A DNA stretch of 64,000 nt from CAZMSQ01 sp964569025 (GTDB lineage: Bacteria > Bacteroidota > Bacteroidia > Chitinophagales > Saprospiraceae): the NCBI GenBank assembly GCA_964569025.1, contig CAZMSQ010000007.1:32940-96939 (forward strand), in the 5' to 3' direction. Of this stretch, positions 34,269-43,766 are shown in pieces (position 1 is the stretch's first letter; every line of letters starts with the position of its first letter). Both the position numbers and the translations under genes were made by a program. The notes under the pieces were generated by a model, which was not told where the DNA came from, ran no database searches, and saw nothing but the letters and a program-made list of their open reading frames with translations.

Positions 34269-35996
34269 CTATTCAGCTGAAACTGCTGCGGAATAGCGAT
34301 ACTGTCCGCCGACAATGGTGTGAAGGACCCGGGCCTGAAGCAGTTGTTCCTCTGGACAATTGAACAGATCTGTATCAAGGATGACAAGATCGGCAAGCTT
34401 GCCAGGGGTCAGCGATCCCTTCTTTTCGGATTCAAAGGCAGCCCGGGCATTACCCATCGTGTACGAGTACAGGGCTTCTTGGCGGGTCATGCACTGTTCC
34501 GGAAAAAATGCTTCGCTGCCGTCTTCGCGTTTTCTGGTGACCGAGGCATACAGGCACTTCAGCGGGTCTACGTCTTCGACCGGGGCGTCTGTTCCATTTG
34601 CGACGTGCACGCCCGCATCCAAAAGGCTGCGCCATGGATAAGCCCCTTGCCGGGCCCGAGCTTCTCCGAGTCGTCTGACGACAAAAGGTGCATCTGATGT
34701 GCAGTGGATGCCCTGCATTGAGGCAATGACATCCAGTTTGCGAAATCGCGGAATATCAGTAGTGTCGAGGTGCTGGGCATGTTCTACTCTCCAACGCAAA
34801 TCCCGGGCTTCTGGATTGGCATCGAATACCCGGCTGTAAAGATCGAGCAATTCCCGATTGGCACGATCACCGATTGCATGCACGCACAGCTGCATTCCGG
34901 CGGACATAGCCAGGCTCGCTATTTCTTCAAGCTCACTGATCTGCGTCACGTTCTGACCGGTGAATCCGGGCTTGTCGCGGTATGGTTGTAACAGCCATGC
35001 ACCAAAGGAGCCCAGGGCTCCATCCAGGTAAGCTTTGATGGCCCGGCAGGTGAGAAAATCTCTGCCGGCACCGATTACCGGAAAACCTTTAAGCCCGGCT
35101 TCAAGACGCTCAGGTGATTCATTCAGCATGACCCACAGCCGCAGGTTCAGAGCGTCACTTACAGCCAGCGAGCGATAGCGCTCAACTTCCTCAAATGAGG
35201 AGCCTGCGTCCTGAAATGATGTAATGCCCTTGGAGAGACATTCCTGCTCAGCGACTTCCACGGCCTTGTGCCAATCTCCCAGCTTCGCTGATTCAGGCAA
35301 TAAATCGCGCCATCTCTCATAGACTCCTGTAATCAGGCGCTCCGCATTTTCTTCAAAGACCCCTGTTGCATGTCCTGCCTCATCTCTGACGATTACACCA
35401 CCTCTCGGTGATCTGGTCTCCGGATTGATACCTGCCAGCGACATTGCCGCCGCATTGGCAAAAATGGCATGACCGCTCGCATGGTGAAGCATCACAGGGT
35501 GGTCAGGGGAGATGGCACTGAGCTTTTCATGAAAAGGATATCCTCCGACGGCACCTGCCGGCACAGAGTCCCACTTCTCCTGATGCCAGCCCCGGCCCAC
35601 AATCCACTGGCCTGCTGGTGTTTCCGCCACGCGGTCGGCCACACGGTTAATAACTTCCTCCCAACTCTTGGTATCATTGAGATTCAGCCTGACCAGACTT
35701 TCCCCAAGCGCATGAAAATGACCATGCCCTTCAATAAACCCGGGCATCACAAACTGACCACCTAAATCCTGAACCCGGGTGTCAGATCCTGCATATGTCA
35801 TGACCTTTGACTCACTGCCCACCACAAGAATCCTGTCGCCTTGTATGGCCAATGCCTGAGCTACAGGCTGGCCTTCATCCATAGTATATATGGTCCCGTT
35901 TTTTAGGATAAGGTCTGCCTCTTCTCTGGGTGAACACCCAGTGACAAAGTACAAGACCACACATGCAAAAATCCAGAAGCGGAGGTCTCTTTTCAT
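34269..35996 (-). CDS. YtcJ-like metal-dependent amidohydrolase lipoprotein
   Basis: A 575-residue amidohydrolase. The N-terminus is a lipoprotein signal with lipobox VTGC (Cys21), so the enzyme is periplasmic or outer-membrane attached. Family motifs are IEGHGHFHAL (HxH metal ligands), the long YtcJ-type insertion, CVHAIGDRANRE, RVEHAQHLD and NGTDAPVEDVDP. YtcJ-type proteins are hydrolases of poorly known substrates (amide or formamide bonds). Complete. Its promoter region is shared with uvrA in the divergent gap to the right. Confidence 0.88.
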   Translation of the reverse strand: MKRDLRFWIFACVVLYFVTGCSPREEADLILKNGTIYTMDEGQPVAQALAIQGDRILVVGSESKVMTYAGSDTRVQDLGGQFVMPGFIEGHGHFHALGESLVRLNLNDTKSWEEVINRVADRVAETPAGQWIVGRGWHQEKWDSVPAGAVGGYPFHEKLSAISPDHPVMLHHASGHAIFANAAAMSLAGINPETRSPRGGVIVRDEAGHATGVFEENAERLITGVYERWRDLLPESAKLGDWHKAVEVAEQECLSKGITSFQDAGSSFEEVERYRSLAVSDALNLRLWVMLNESPERLEAGLKGFPVIGAGRDFLTCRAIKAYLDGALGSFGAWLLQPYRDKPGFTGQNVTQISELEEIASLAMSAGMQLCVHAIGDRANRELLDLYSRVFDANPEARDLRWRVEHAQHLDTTDIPRFRKLDVIASMQGIHCTSDAPFVVRRLGEARARQGAYPWRSLLDAGVHVANGTDAPVEDVDPLKCLYASVTRKREDGSEAFFPEQCMTRQEALYSYTMGNARAAFESEKKGSLTPGKLADLVILDTDLFNCPEEQLLQARVLHTIVGGQYRYSAAVSAE

Positions 35997-36091
35997 CTTG
36001 TGGCTAATTATCTCTTTCAGTGATTTTCAGAACATCAGACGTATCTTCGCGTTTTCCTACTCCCTTTTCATTTCTCCAAACACTACATGAC

Positions 36092-38944
36092 ATGCCTGCT
36101 GTCACTTCTCATACCACTGCCCCAGACTCCGGGCAGTTGCCCAAAAATACAATCTTTATTAAGGGCGCAAAGGGCAATAACCTGAAAAATATCGATGTCT
36201 TCATTCCAAAAGGAAAGTTGGTGGTGGTCACGGGAGTTTCAGGCTCCGGAAAGTCCTCCCTCACTATGGACACTCTTTTTGCAGAAGGTCAGCGTCGTTA
36301 TGTCGAAAGTCTCTCCTCCTATGCCCGCCAGTTTTTGATGCGGATGAAAAAGCCCGAGGTGGATTTCATCAAGGGAATCTGCCCAGCCATCGCCATCGAG
36401 CAAAAAGTCAGTACCACCAACGCTCGCTCGACTGTCGGTACGCTCACAGAAATTTATGATTATCTCCGCCTTTTGTACGCGAGAGCAGGAGTTACCATAT
36501 CTCCTGTTTCCGGGCATCCAGTCAAAAAGCACGAAGTTTCAGATGTCATCGATTACATCGAAGGAGCCCGGGAGGGCGACAAAGTGCTTCTGCTCTCGCC
36601 TATAACAACCCGCTATGCAGACCGCACGCTTGAGCAAGAACTCAACCTGCTCCTGCAAAAAGGTTATACCCGGATTATGGCACATGGGGAAATGATTTAC
36701 GCTGAGGATATGCTCGGAAACCAGAAATGGGATGTCTCTAAAACTCTGAATCATTATACAGACAGCCAGTTGAGTATTCTCATTGACAGGTTTGTTATTG
36801 CCCATGATGATGCTGAAAACTGGAAACGGATTGCAGACTCTGTTCAGACCGCATTTTATGAGAGTGAAGGAGAATGCGTGGTGCAAATAGCTGGGGAAAA
36901 GGAGGCATCGTTTAATAACAGGTTTGAGCTGGATGGCATAGAATTTCCCGAGCCCACTCCTCAGCTATTCAATTTCAACAATCCCTACGGTGCCTGCCCC
37001 CGGTGCGAGGGGTTCAGCAAGGTCATGGGAATTGATGAAGACAAGGTCATCCCTGACCCGTCTCTCTCAGTCTACGAGGGTGCCATAGCGTGTTGGAGAG
37101 GTGAAAAGCTCGGGCAGTGGCTTGAAAATTTTCTCCGAGTAGCCCACCACCATGATTTTCCCGTTCACAGGGCTTATCAGGACCTGAATCAAGCCGAGCG
37201 GCAGCTGCTTTGGAAAGGGGGGAAAGGGTTTGGGGGAATCTATGATTTTTTCGCTGAGCTGGAGGAAAAGACCTACAAAATCCAAAACAGGGTCATGTTG
37301 GCTCGCTACCGTGGACGGACAATCTGCCCGGAATGCCGTGGAGGGCGCCTGCGCAAAGAGGCGACCTACGTGAAAGTAGGAGGGAAAAGTCTGCCAGAAT
37401 TGATGGAGTTACCGATCGATCAGCTGTCTGCATTTTTTGAGACTTTGACCTTCGATCAGTCAATGGAAGCAATCGCCAATCGGCTCCTTCCGGAAGTGAA
37501 CAACCGTCTGCAGTTCATGCTTAACGTCGGCCTCAGCTACCTTACACTCGGACGACTGTCGAACTCCCTGAGCGGGGGTGAAACTCAACGCATCAATTTG
37601 ACACGTACCCTTGGCTCCAACCTGACATCCTCTATGTACATACTCGATGAGCCAAGCATCGGACTGCACCCACGCGATACGAGCCGGTTGGTCGGAGTGC
37701 TTAAAACCCTCAGGGATCTCGGCAACACGGTCGTGGTAGTCGAACACGAGGAAGACATCATCGCCAATGCCGACTATCTCATTGATATCGGCCCGGAGGC
37801 CGGAGTGCACGGCGGAGAGGTGGTTTTTGCCGGCCCCTATCATCACATCTACAACGAGGCTCCAGCCAGCCTGACTGCCGGTTACATGAGTGGCACCATG
37901 CAAATCCCACTACCTGCCAATCGGCGGACGGCACGCCATCACCTCCATGTCATTGGCGCGAGACAGCACAATCTCAAGCAAATTGATGTGACCTTTCCTC
38001 TCAATACCCTGACCGTGGTAAGCGGTGTATCCGGTTCTGGGAAGACAACTTTGGTCAAATCCATTCTCTATCCCGCCCTCATGCGTGCAGCCGGGGGTGG
38101 TTACTCCGGGACCCCCGGAAAATTCTCAGAGCTCAGTGGAGATGTCAGAAGGCTGACAGCGATCGAAATGATATCTCAAAGCCCGATCGGGCGCTCCAGC
38201 CGCTCGAATCCGGTGACGTATGTCAAGGCATACGACGCCATCAGAGCGATGATGGCCGGACAACAACTCTCCATCATCCGAGGATTTCAGCCCAGACATT
38301 TTTCCTTCAATGTGGAAGGGGGAAGGTGCGAAGAATGCAAAGGGGAGGGTGAGCAGGTCGTCGAAATGCAGTTTCTTGCCGATGTGCGTCTGGAGTGTGA
38401 GGCCTGCCGTGGCAAGAGATTCAAAAATGAGGTGCTTGATGTGGAGTACAAAGGGAAAAATATCTTCGATATCCTCAATATGAGTGTCGAGGAGGCACTT
38501 ACATTTTTTGAAACAGAAAAAGATATTTCTGCCAAACTGCAGCCACTCGCAGATGTGGGGTTGGGGTATGTCAAGCTGGGACAATCCTCGAGCACATTAT
38601 CCGGCGGAGAGGCCCAGCGGGTTAAGCTGGCAGCTTTTCTCGGGCGCGGCAAAACCAGTGAACACATCTTTTTTATCTTCGATGAACCCACCACCGGACT
38701 CCATTTCCATGATATTCGAAAACTACTGACCGCCTTGAACGCGCTGGTTGAAAACGGCCATACGGTCGTCGTGGTCGAACACAATCTCGAAGTGATTAAA
38801 TCAGCCGACTGGCTGATTGACCTGGGTCCCGAGGGGGGTATACACGGAGGTCATCTTGTGGGGCAAGGGACTCCTGAGGAGCTTGCAGCCAACCCTGATT
38901 CACTGACCGGATTTTATCTGCGTGAAAAGCTGAATGTCATTTGA
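36092..38944 (+). CDS. uvrA: Excinuclease ABC subunit A
   Basis: A 950-residue UvrA, the damage-recognition ATPase of nucleotide excision repair. It has two ABC modules (Walker A GVSGSGKSSL and GVSGSGKTTL; signatures NSLSGGETQRINL and STLSGGEAQRVKL) and zinc-binding pairs CPRCEG, CPECRGG, CEECKGEG and CEACRG. I start at ATG 36092 (MPAVTSHTTAP); the frame is open to 36020, but that part contains a promoter-like TATCTTCG at 36042-36049. The 3' end overlaps the convergent gene by eight bases. Confidence 0.96.
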   Translation: MPAVTSHTTAPDSGQLPKNTIFIKGAKGNNLKNIDVFIPKGKLVVVTGVSGSGKSSLTMDTLFAEGQRRYVESLSSYARQFLMRMKKPEVDFIKGICPAIAIEQKVSTTNARSTVGTLTEIYDYLRLLYARAGVTISPVSGHPVKKHEVSDVIDYIEGAREGDKVLLLSPITTRYADRTLEQELNLLLQKGYTRIMAHGEMIYAEDMLGNQKWDVSKTLNHYTDSQLSILIDRFVIAHDDAENWKRIADSVQTAFYESEGECVVQIAGEKEASFNNRFELDGIEFPEPTPQLFNFNNPYGACPRCEGFSKVMGIDEDKVIPDPSLSVYEGAIACWRGEKLGQWLENFLRVAHHHDFPVHRAYQDLNQAERQLLWKGGKGFGGIYDFFAELEEKTYKIQNRVMLARYRGRTICPECRGGRLRKEATYVKVGGKSLPELMELPIDQLSAFFETLTFDQSMEAIANRLLPEVNNRLQFMLNVGLSYLTLGRLSNSLSGGETQRINLTRTLGSNLTSSMYILDEPSIGLHPRDTSRLVGVLKTLRDLGNTVVVVEHEEDIIANADYLIDIGPEAGVHGGEVVFAGPYHHIYNEAPASLTAGYMSGTMQIPLPANRRTARHHLHVIGARQHNLKQIDVTFPLNTLTVVSGVSGSGKTTLVKSILYPALMRAAGGGYSGTPGKFSELSGDVRRLTAIEMISQSPIGRSSRSNPVTYVKAYDAIRAMMAGQQLSIIRGFQPRHFSFNVEGGRCEECKGEGEQVVEMQFLADVRLECEACRGKRFKNEVLDVEYKGKNIFDILNMSVEEALTFFETEKDISAKLQPLADVGLGYVKLGQSSSTLSGGEAQRVKLAAFLGRGKTSEHIFFIFDEPTTGLHFHDIRKLLTALNALVENGHTVVVVEHNLEVIKSADWLIDLGPEGGIHGGHLVGQGTPEELAANPDSLTGFYLREKLNVI

Positions 38945-39680
38945 CTGTATGCGCGGGCACATAAAGGCGCATAGCCCCCGGTGACCAGTGTGCCTTCTCC
39001 AGATGACCCATTCCCTCCCGGTTCTTTGTTAATACATGAACGTGGATGTAGGTGTCATGGTGGGTGAAGATGCCCTGATGCTTTCTTGAAAAAAAGCCAA
39101 GTAAATCAACCTCATACCTGCCATTCACATACGTGACTTGCCCGGTATGGGCGTCCTCCGGAGATCGAATCACCGTGCCAGCAGGTAAATTCTGAATGTG
39201 AAAAGCGGCACTGTCAACAAACCCCTCCAGCCAAAAGACGAATGGATCCGAATATCCGTTGGCATATGCGTCAAGAAAATGTTCCAGCGAAGGTACATTG
39301 AGCACACTGTCAGGAATGGGTATTTGTTTCCATTCCCTGACTTCAGCATATACAAAGAAAGGAGCTGAGCGTTCGTGGGCATAATCTACCAGCATAAAGG
39401 AGTCATGACCAACAAAAGAATAATACGGCATACCATCAAACAACATCAATTCACCAGCCAGGCTCTCCAGCGGGCCAATTCCATACATCCCGGGTCTAGC
39501 CAGACTGTCCATTTTTATGATGCCCTCAATTTCCCCTTTCCACATCACATTTTTCATGGCACCGGCAACCCTGACCACGCCGTCGACTTTATTCTGAGCG
39601 CAGGCAGGCAAAACAAAACCTGTGGTGTAAAGGAGAATGAAAAGGCTGAAAATTCGGATGAATGATGGCGTGAATTTCAT
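38937..39680 (-). CDS. Exported acetolactate decarboxylase-like protein
   Basis: A 247-residue protein with a signal peptide (FIRIFSLFILLYTTGFVLPACAQ) and an AlsD/BudA-type domain. The pattern GVVRVAGAMKNVMWKGEIEG, GIGPLESLAGELMLFDGMPY, GTVIRSPEDA and the zinc-ligand region DTYIHVHVLTKNREGMGH match acetolactate decarboxylases, which convert 2-acetolactate to acetoin. The export signal is unusual for a fermentative enzyme. It stands alone, without an acetolactate synthase gene. Substrate should be taken as likely rather than proven. Confidence 0.78.
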   Translation of the reverse strand: MKFTPSFIRIFSLFILLYTTGFVLPACAQNKVDGVVRVAGAMKNVMWKGEIEGIIKMDSLARPGMYGIGPLESLAGELMLFDGMPYYSFVGHDSFMLVDYAHERSAPFFVYAEVREWKQIPIPDSVLNVPSLEHFLDAYANGYSDPFVFWLEGFVDSAAFHIQNLPAGTVIRSPEDAHTGQVTYVNGRYEVDLLGFFSRKHQGIFTHHDTYIHVHVLTKNREGMGHLEKAHWSPGAMRLYVPAHTVK

Positions 39681-40042
39681 AAGTGCTGGAGGTATCTATG
39701 GTTTGTGATGTAAGGATAGTCAAATGTAAATAATTCATGGAACCATGTACGCAGGTTTGTGTGTTTTCCACGCTGAATAATACAAGCCTCGGTACATTTA
39801 ATCGTGAAGGTTCAGTTCCTACTAAAATGGAACATAGGAGGGGTTCCTGCCCGGAATCCCGCTCTGGCCATCTGTCAGATTGACGCTGATTTGGTTGATT
39901 CGGGACATAATTCCTAATGATTTCGTACAATTGTGTAGAAAAAAAACGTTTCATGTGTAGGCATTAGTCAATGCTTAGCCTTGTTTGAGATTGATTTTAT
40001 CTGCCATGAACTACCCTGCCAAAGAACACAAAAAAGCACACC
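39681..40042. other. Divergent intergenic region, no gene seen
   Basis: These 362 bases separate the leftward decarboxylase-like gene and the rightward DUF4783 gene. Short open frames exist but lack protein-like composition. I see no tRNA, terminator or clear TAnnTTTG box; a small inverted repeat GCATT-AGTC-AATGC lies near 39960-39974. Confidence 0.5.
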
Positions 40043-40435
40043 ATGCATACATTTGCCATCATCGCATTTCTTCTCATTACTGCCCCTATGTTGGGACAGG
40101 ATACTGAGATTGCCGCTATCTCTGATGCGCTCAGTCAAGGAAATGCCAGCAGACTGTCGGCCTTTTTTGACCGCTCTGTCGACTTGATGATAGAGGGGGA
40201 GGGAGAGGTGCTTTCCAGAGATCAGGCGCGCATGCGCCTTGATCGGTTCTTTGCGAATCATGAAGTCACCTCGTTTGCGGTCGTCCACAAGGGGGCTGCT
40301 AAGGGCAACGCTTCAAATTATTGCATTGGGGATTTAAAAACCAGCAAGAAGACCTATCGCGTCTACCTTTACCTCAAGCCAACTCCGTCTTCTGAAGGAG
40401 CATTTCGGATAGTCGAACTGAGGTTTGACTCCTGA
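40043..40435 (+). CDS. DUF4783 exported protein
   Basis: A 130-residue protein with a signal peptide (MHTFAIIAFLLITAPMLGQ) and the DUF4783 pattern (EIAAISDALSQGNASRLSAFFDRSVDLMI, FFANHEVTSFAVVHKGAAKGNASNYCIGDL, YRVYLYLK). The fold is of the NTF2/SnoaL-like type by its helix-cone sequence. Found mainly in Bacteroidota; function unknown. Its 3' end overlaps the convergent TIGR02757 gene by 67 bases. Confidence 0.85.
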   Translation: MHTFAIIAFLLITAPMLGQDTEIAAISDALSQGNASRLSAFFDRSVDLMIEGEGEVLSRDQARMRLDRFFANHEVTSFAVVHKGAAKGNASNYCIGDLKTSKKTYRVYLYLKPTPSSEGAFRIVELRFDS

Positions 40436-41217
40436 TTTTCGAGGACGCCGCTGCCGAACAATGCAAAATCATAGCGGACCGGGTCTTCCTTATCGAGGAT
40501 TCGCACAGCTTCAGTCAATTCCAGAACTGCCTTCCAGTCAGAAGCCTTTCTGTTGAGCAACCCAAGTCGACGGGCTACGCGCCCCACGTGTACGTCCAGA
40601 GGCATCAGTAATTGGCGCGGGTGGATTTCTTTCCACACGCCGAGATCGACCCCGGATTTGTCATTTCTTACCATCCATCGCAGGAACATATTCAACCGCT
40701 TACACGAAGACCCTCGCTCTGGCGTGGCTACATGTTTTTTGGTACGCTCGGGTGCCCACGGAAGTGAAAAAAACGTTTTGTGAAACCGGATGAGTGCCGG
40801 GCCAACATCAACGCTTTGAAGGGTGCCCCCCCCAGTGAAGGCAGATTCAAGACTTTTATTGTTTTGGTAATGGTGTTGGAGAAAGGCCAGAAAATAGAGG
40901 GCGTCTGTCGGTTGAAAGGTGCGGTGTTTGAAATTGAGGAAGGCTTTCCGATCTTCTTCTGAATGCTCCATGACAAATCGATAAGGCTCTCCCTCCATGA
41001 GTTCAATAAATTCAGAGGCCTTGGAGATGATGGTCTGGCGTCTTCCCCAGGCGAGCATGGCCACTATGAAACCGGCAATTTCTACGTCTTGCTGTTTGGA
41101 AAACCGATGGGGAATGCAAATCGGATCATCAGTGATGAACGGGGGTCGGTTATAATGGTCGGCCATCGCATCCAGCCATTCTTTGAGTTGGGCCGCATCT
41201 TTGGGAAGAGAATCCAA
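40369..41217 (-). CDS. TIGR02757-family protein
   Basis: A TIGR02757 (DUF2400) protein, recognised from RPPFITDDPICIPHRFSKQQDVEIAGFIVAMLAWGRRQTII and the C-terminal LDVHVGRVARRLGLLNRK segment, which resembles a helix-hairpin-helix base-excision fold. Function is unestablished. The start is uncertain. The frame is open to 41331 inside radA; a TTG at 41217 gives 282 residues and begins just before the conserved region, and the first clear ATG (41166) would cut it. A run of eight G on the coding strand lies near 40826-40833. Confidence 0.82.
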   Translation of the reverse strand: MDSLPKDAAQLKEWLDAMADHYNRPPFITDDPICIPHRFSKQQDVEIAGFIVAMLAWGRRQTIISKASEFIELMEGEPYRFVMEHSEEDRKAFLNFKHRTFQPTDALYFLAFLQHHYQNNKSLESAFTGGGTLQSVDVGPALIRFHKTFFSLPWAPERTKKHVATPERGSSCKRLNMFLRWMVRNDKSGVDLGVWKEIHPRQLLMPLDVHVGRVARRLGLLNRKASDWKAVLELTEAVRILDKEDPVRYDFALFGSGVLENQESNLSSTIRNAPSEDGVGLR

Positions 41218-41266
41218 TAGGGTGAATGTTGGGATTTGAAAAAGAAGGAGTGAGGAGAATGGTTGA

Positions 41267-42634
41267 TTAGTGCGAAAACAGCTGGTCGTAAAGATCGCTG
41301 ACACGGCCGGTTTCTGCAATCTCGATGTCAAATTGGGCTCTGTTCAGTCCTTTAGTATTGTATTTGGAAATATATATTCGCTTGAATCCGAGCCTTGCTG
41401 CTTCCTGTATACGCTGCTCAATTTTACTGACAGCCCTCACTTCCCCAGACAGTCCAACCTCGCCTGTGAAACAATAATCTGGAGGTAAACTGAGGTCTTC
41501 CAAAGAAGAAATAAGTGCGGCCACAACCCCGAGGTCCATTGCTGGATCAGAGACCTTCAGCCCACCGGCAAGATTCAGAAAGACATCCTGAGTGCCGAAC
41601 GGAAAGCCTCCACGCTTTTCCAGCACGGCGAGCAGCATGTTGAGCCTTCGCAGGTCAAATCCTGTAGCTGAGCGCTGCGGATTGCCGTACACGGCTTTTG
41701 TGACCAGTCCCTGGGTTTCGATGAGCATTGGCCGGAGCCCTTCCATGGTCACAGCGACGGCACTGCCGCTGAGGGATTCCTCATGCTGGGAGAGCAATAA
41801 CTCCGAGGGGTTGCTCACTTCGCGAAGCCCGTCAGTACGCATTTCATAAATGCCCATCTCATCTGTACTCCCAAAGCGGTTTTTGATGGTTCGCAAAATC
41901 CGATAGCTGTAGTGCCTGTCTCCTTCAAATTGCAGAACACAATCGACAATGTGCTCCAGCAATTTAGGCCCGGCAATCGCACCCTCCTTGTTGATATGGC
42001 CGATGAGAACGACTGGAATTCCCGTTTCTTTGGCAAATCGCTGAAGCTCAGCGGCGCATTCCCGCACCTGGGAGACACTTCCGGGAGGCGAGTCCAGATA
42101 CGGAGCTGAAAGGGTTTGAATTGAATCGACAACCAGGAGGTCGGGCCCCAGCTTTTTTGCCTGGCTCAGTATGGCGGGCATTTGTGTTTCTGTCAGCAAA
42201 TAACAGCCTGAGTCAGCCTGACTGATTCGGCTGGCCCTCATTTTGATCTGCTCTTCACTTTCCTCACCAGACACGTATAAAACCGTTCTTCCACTTTGCA
42301 GGGCTACTTGCAGCAGGAGGGTTGATTTTCCAATGCCTGGCTGGCCGCCAATCAGGATGATTGAGCCGCTGACCAGCCCTCCGCCAAGCACTCTGTTGAA
42401 CTCTGAATCAGGGAGAACCAACCGCACATTTCCCACCTCTTTGACATCCTGAATCCGAACAACCCGCGGACCAGAGTCCTCTCTCCAGCTCTGTCGTTCA
42501 GTACCAGCAGCCGGTTTGTGGAGCACTTCTTCGACATACGTATTCCATTCTCCGCAGGAGTGGCACTTTCCCTCCCATTTCGGAGATGTGACACCACAGT
42601 TTGAGCAGGCAAATACTTTTTTGACTTTCCCCAA
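41267..42634 (-). CDS. radA: DNA repair protein RadA
   Basis: A 455-residue RadA/Sms. It has the N-terminal four-cysteine zinc finger (CSNCGVTSPKWEGKCHSCGEW), a RecA-like ATPase with Walker A GGQPGIGKST and the diagnostic KNRFG motif, and the C-terminal Lon-like domain. RadA processes branched recombination intermediates. Complete, starting MGKVKKVFACSNCG. The upstream gap is divergent with glpX. Confidence 0.96.
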   Translation of the reverse strand: MGKVKKVFACSNCGVTSPKWEGKCHSCGEWNTYVEEVLHKPAAGTERQSWREDSGPRVVRIQDVKEVGNVRLVLPDSEFNRVLGGGLVSGSIILIGGQPGIGKSTLLLQVALQSGRTVLYVSGEESEEQIKMRASRISQADSGCYLLTETQMPAILSQAKKLGPDLLVVDSIQTLSAPYLDSPPGSVSQVRECAAELQRFAKETGIPVVLIGHINKEGAIAGPKLLEHIVDCVLQFEGDRHYSYRILRTIKNRFGSTDEMGIYEMRTDGLREVSNPSELLLSQHEESLSGSAVAVTMEGLRPMLIETQGLVTKAVYGNPQRSATGFDLRRLNMLLAVLEKRGGFPFGTQDVFLNLAGGLKVSDPAMDLGVVAALISSLEDLSLPPDYCFTGEVGLSGEVRAVSKIEQRIQEAARLGFKRIYISKYNTKGLNRAQFDIEIAETGRVSDLYDQLFSH

Positions 42635-42755
42635 AGGATTCGTGTTTGATGGGCAACAAATATAAAGAAAATGTGTTAAAATTGAACTTGGAAAATACCT
42701 GATTACAGGAAATCTAAAAGACCGTCATATCTTCACAACGAACTTGAGGCTCGCT

Positions 42756-43748
42756 ATGGAATCACTTCAACCTGACAGAAACCTTGCGCTTGAGTTGGTG
42801 CGCGTCACAGAGGCTGCCGCTATTTCTGCCGCCCGGCTGATGGGGAGGGGCGATAAAAACGCCGGTGATGGTGCCGCAGTTGACGCCATGCGGAGTTTTT
42901 TGAAAACTGTCCAAATGGATGGACGGGTAGTAATCGGGGAGGGGGAGAAAGACGAGGCACCAATGTTGTATAACGGAGAGTGGGTCGGGAGTGGAAAAGG
43001 GCCCGCTGTGGATGTGGCCGTTGATCCGGTTGAAGGCACCAATCTGCTCGCATATGGACGCGACCATGCTATAGCCGTCATTGCCGTATCCGAACGCGGA
43101 ACGATGTGGGACCCGGCACCTTCTTTGTATATGAAGAAGTTGGTGGTTCCTCCGGCAGCACGTCACGTGATTGACATCCGGCAATCTGCAGGTGAAAATC
43201 TGGAGCAAATTGCCGGGGCGCTCCAGCGACCTGTAACCGATCTGACAGTGTTTGTTCTCGATAAGCCCAGGCATGCAGGTTTGATTGAGGAAATCAGGAA
43301 GACGGGAGCCCGGATTACCCTGCACACCGACGGGGATGTCATGGGTGCCTTGCTGGCGGCAATTCCGGGGACCGGGGTTGACGTCATGATGGGGACTGGC
43401 GGCACGCCGGAGGGGGTTATTACGGCCGCAGCAGTTAAAGCGCTGGGCGCAGGCATGCAGGGCATGCGCGATCCTCAACTTGAATCGGAAAAACAGGAAT
43501 TGGTCAGGCTCGGTGCAGATCTTTCAGCGGTAATAGGCCTGGATGATCTCATTCGGTCGGACAATACATTTTTCGCCGCAACGGGCATTACCGGAGGTTC
43601 GTTTCTCGAAGGGGTCCATTTTGACCGGTCCGGCGGGGTCACGACGCACAGTCTTGTGATTCGCTCGAAAACTGGTTCTTTGCGCTATATCAAAGGGGTC
43701 CATCAACTTGGGAAGAAAGGACTGGAATCACTTTCCGGACATCATTAA
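42756..43748 (+). CDS. glpX: Class II fructose-1,6-bisphosphatase
   Basis: A 330-residue GlpX-type phosphatase, which makes fructose 6-phosphate in gluconeogenesis. Metal and substrate motifs are VVIGEGEKDEAPML, DPVEGTNLLAYG and the GTGGTPEGVITAAAVKALG loop. The start at ATG 42756 (MESLQPDRNLALELVRVTEAAA) is the normal N-terminus; the frame opens at a TTG twelve bases earlier. The cysteine desulfurase gene starts 18 bases downstream. Confidence 0.96.
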   Translation: MESLQPDRNLALELVRVTEAAAISAARLMGRGDKNAGDGAAVDAMRSFLKTVQMDGRVVIGEGEKDEAPMLYNGEWVGSGKGPAVDVAVDPVEGTNLLAYGRDHAIAVIAVSERGTMWDPAPSLYMKKLVVPPAARHVIDIRQSAGENLEQIAGALQRPVTDLTVFVLDKPRHAGLIEEIRKTGARITLHTDGDVMGALLAAIPGTGVDVMMGTGGTPEGVITAAAVKALGAGMQGMRDPQLESEKQELVRLGADLSAVIGLDDLIRSDNTFFAATGITGGSFLEGVHFDRSGGVTTHSLVIRSKTGSLRYIKGVHQLGKKGLESLSGHH

Positions 43749-43766
43749 TGCGGTAATTGCAGAACA

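Noticed and set aside
36042..36049. TATCTTCG as the uvrA -7 box.
   Set aside because: One base off the TAnnTTTG consensus with no -33 TTG; mentioned only as support for the uvrA start and not listed as a promoter.
39589..39954. Minus-strand frame upstream of the acetolactate decarboxylase-like gene.
   Set aside because: It overlaps the signal peptide of that gene in another frame and has no protein-like pattern.
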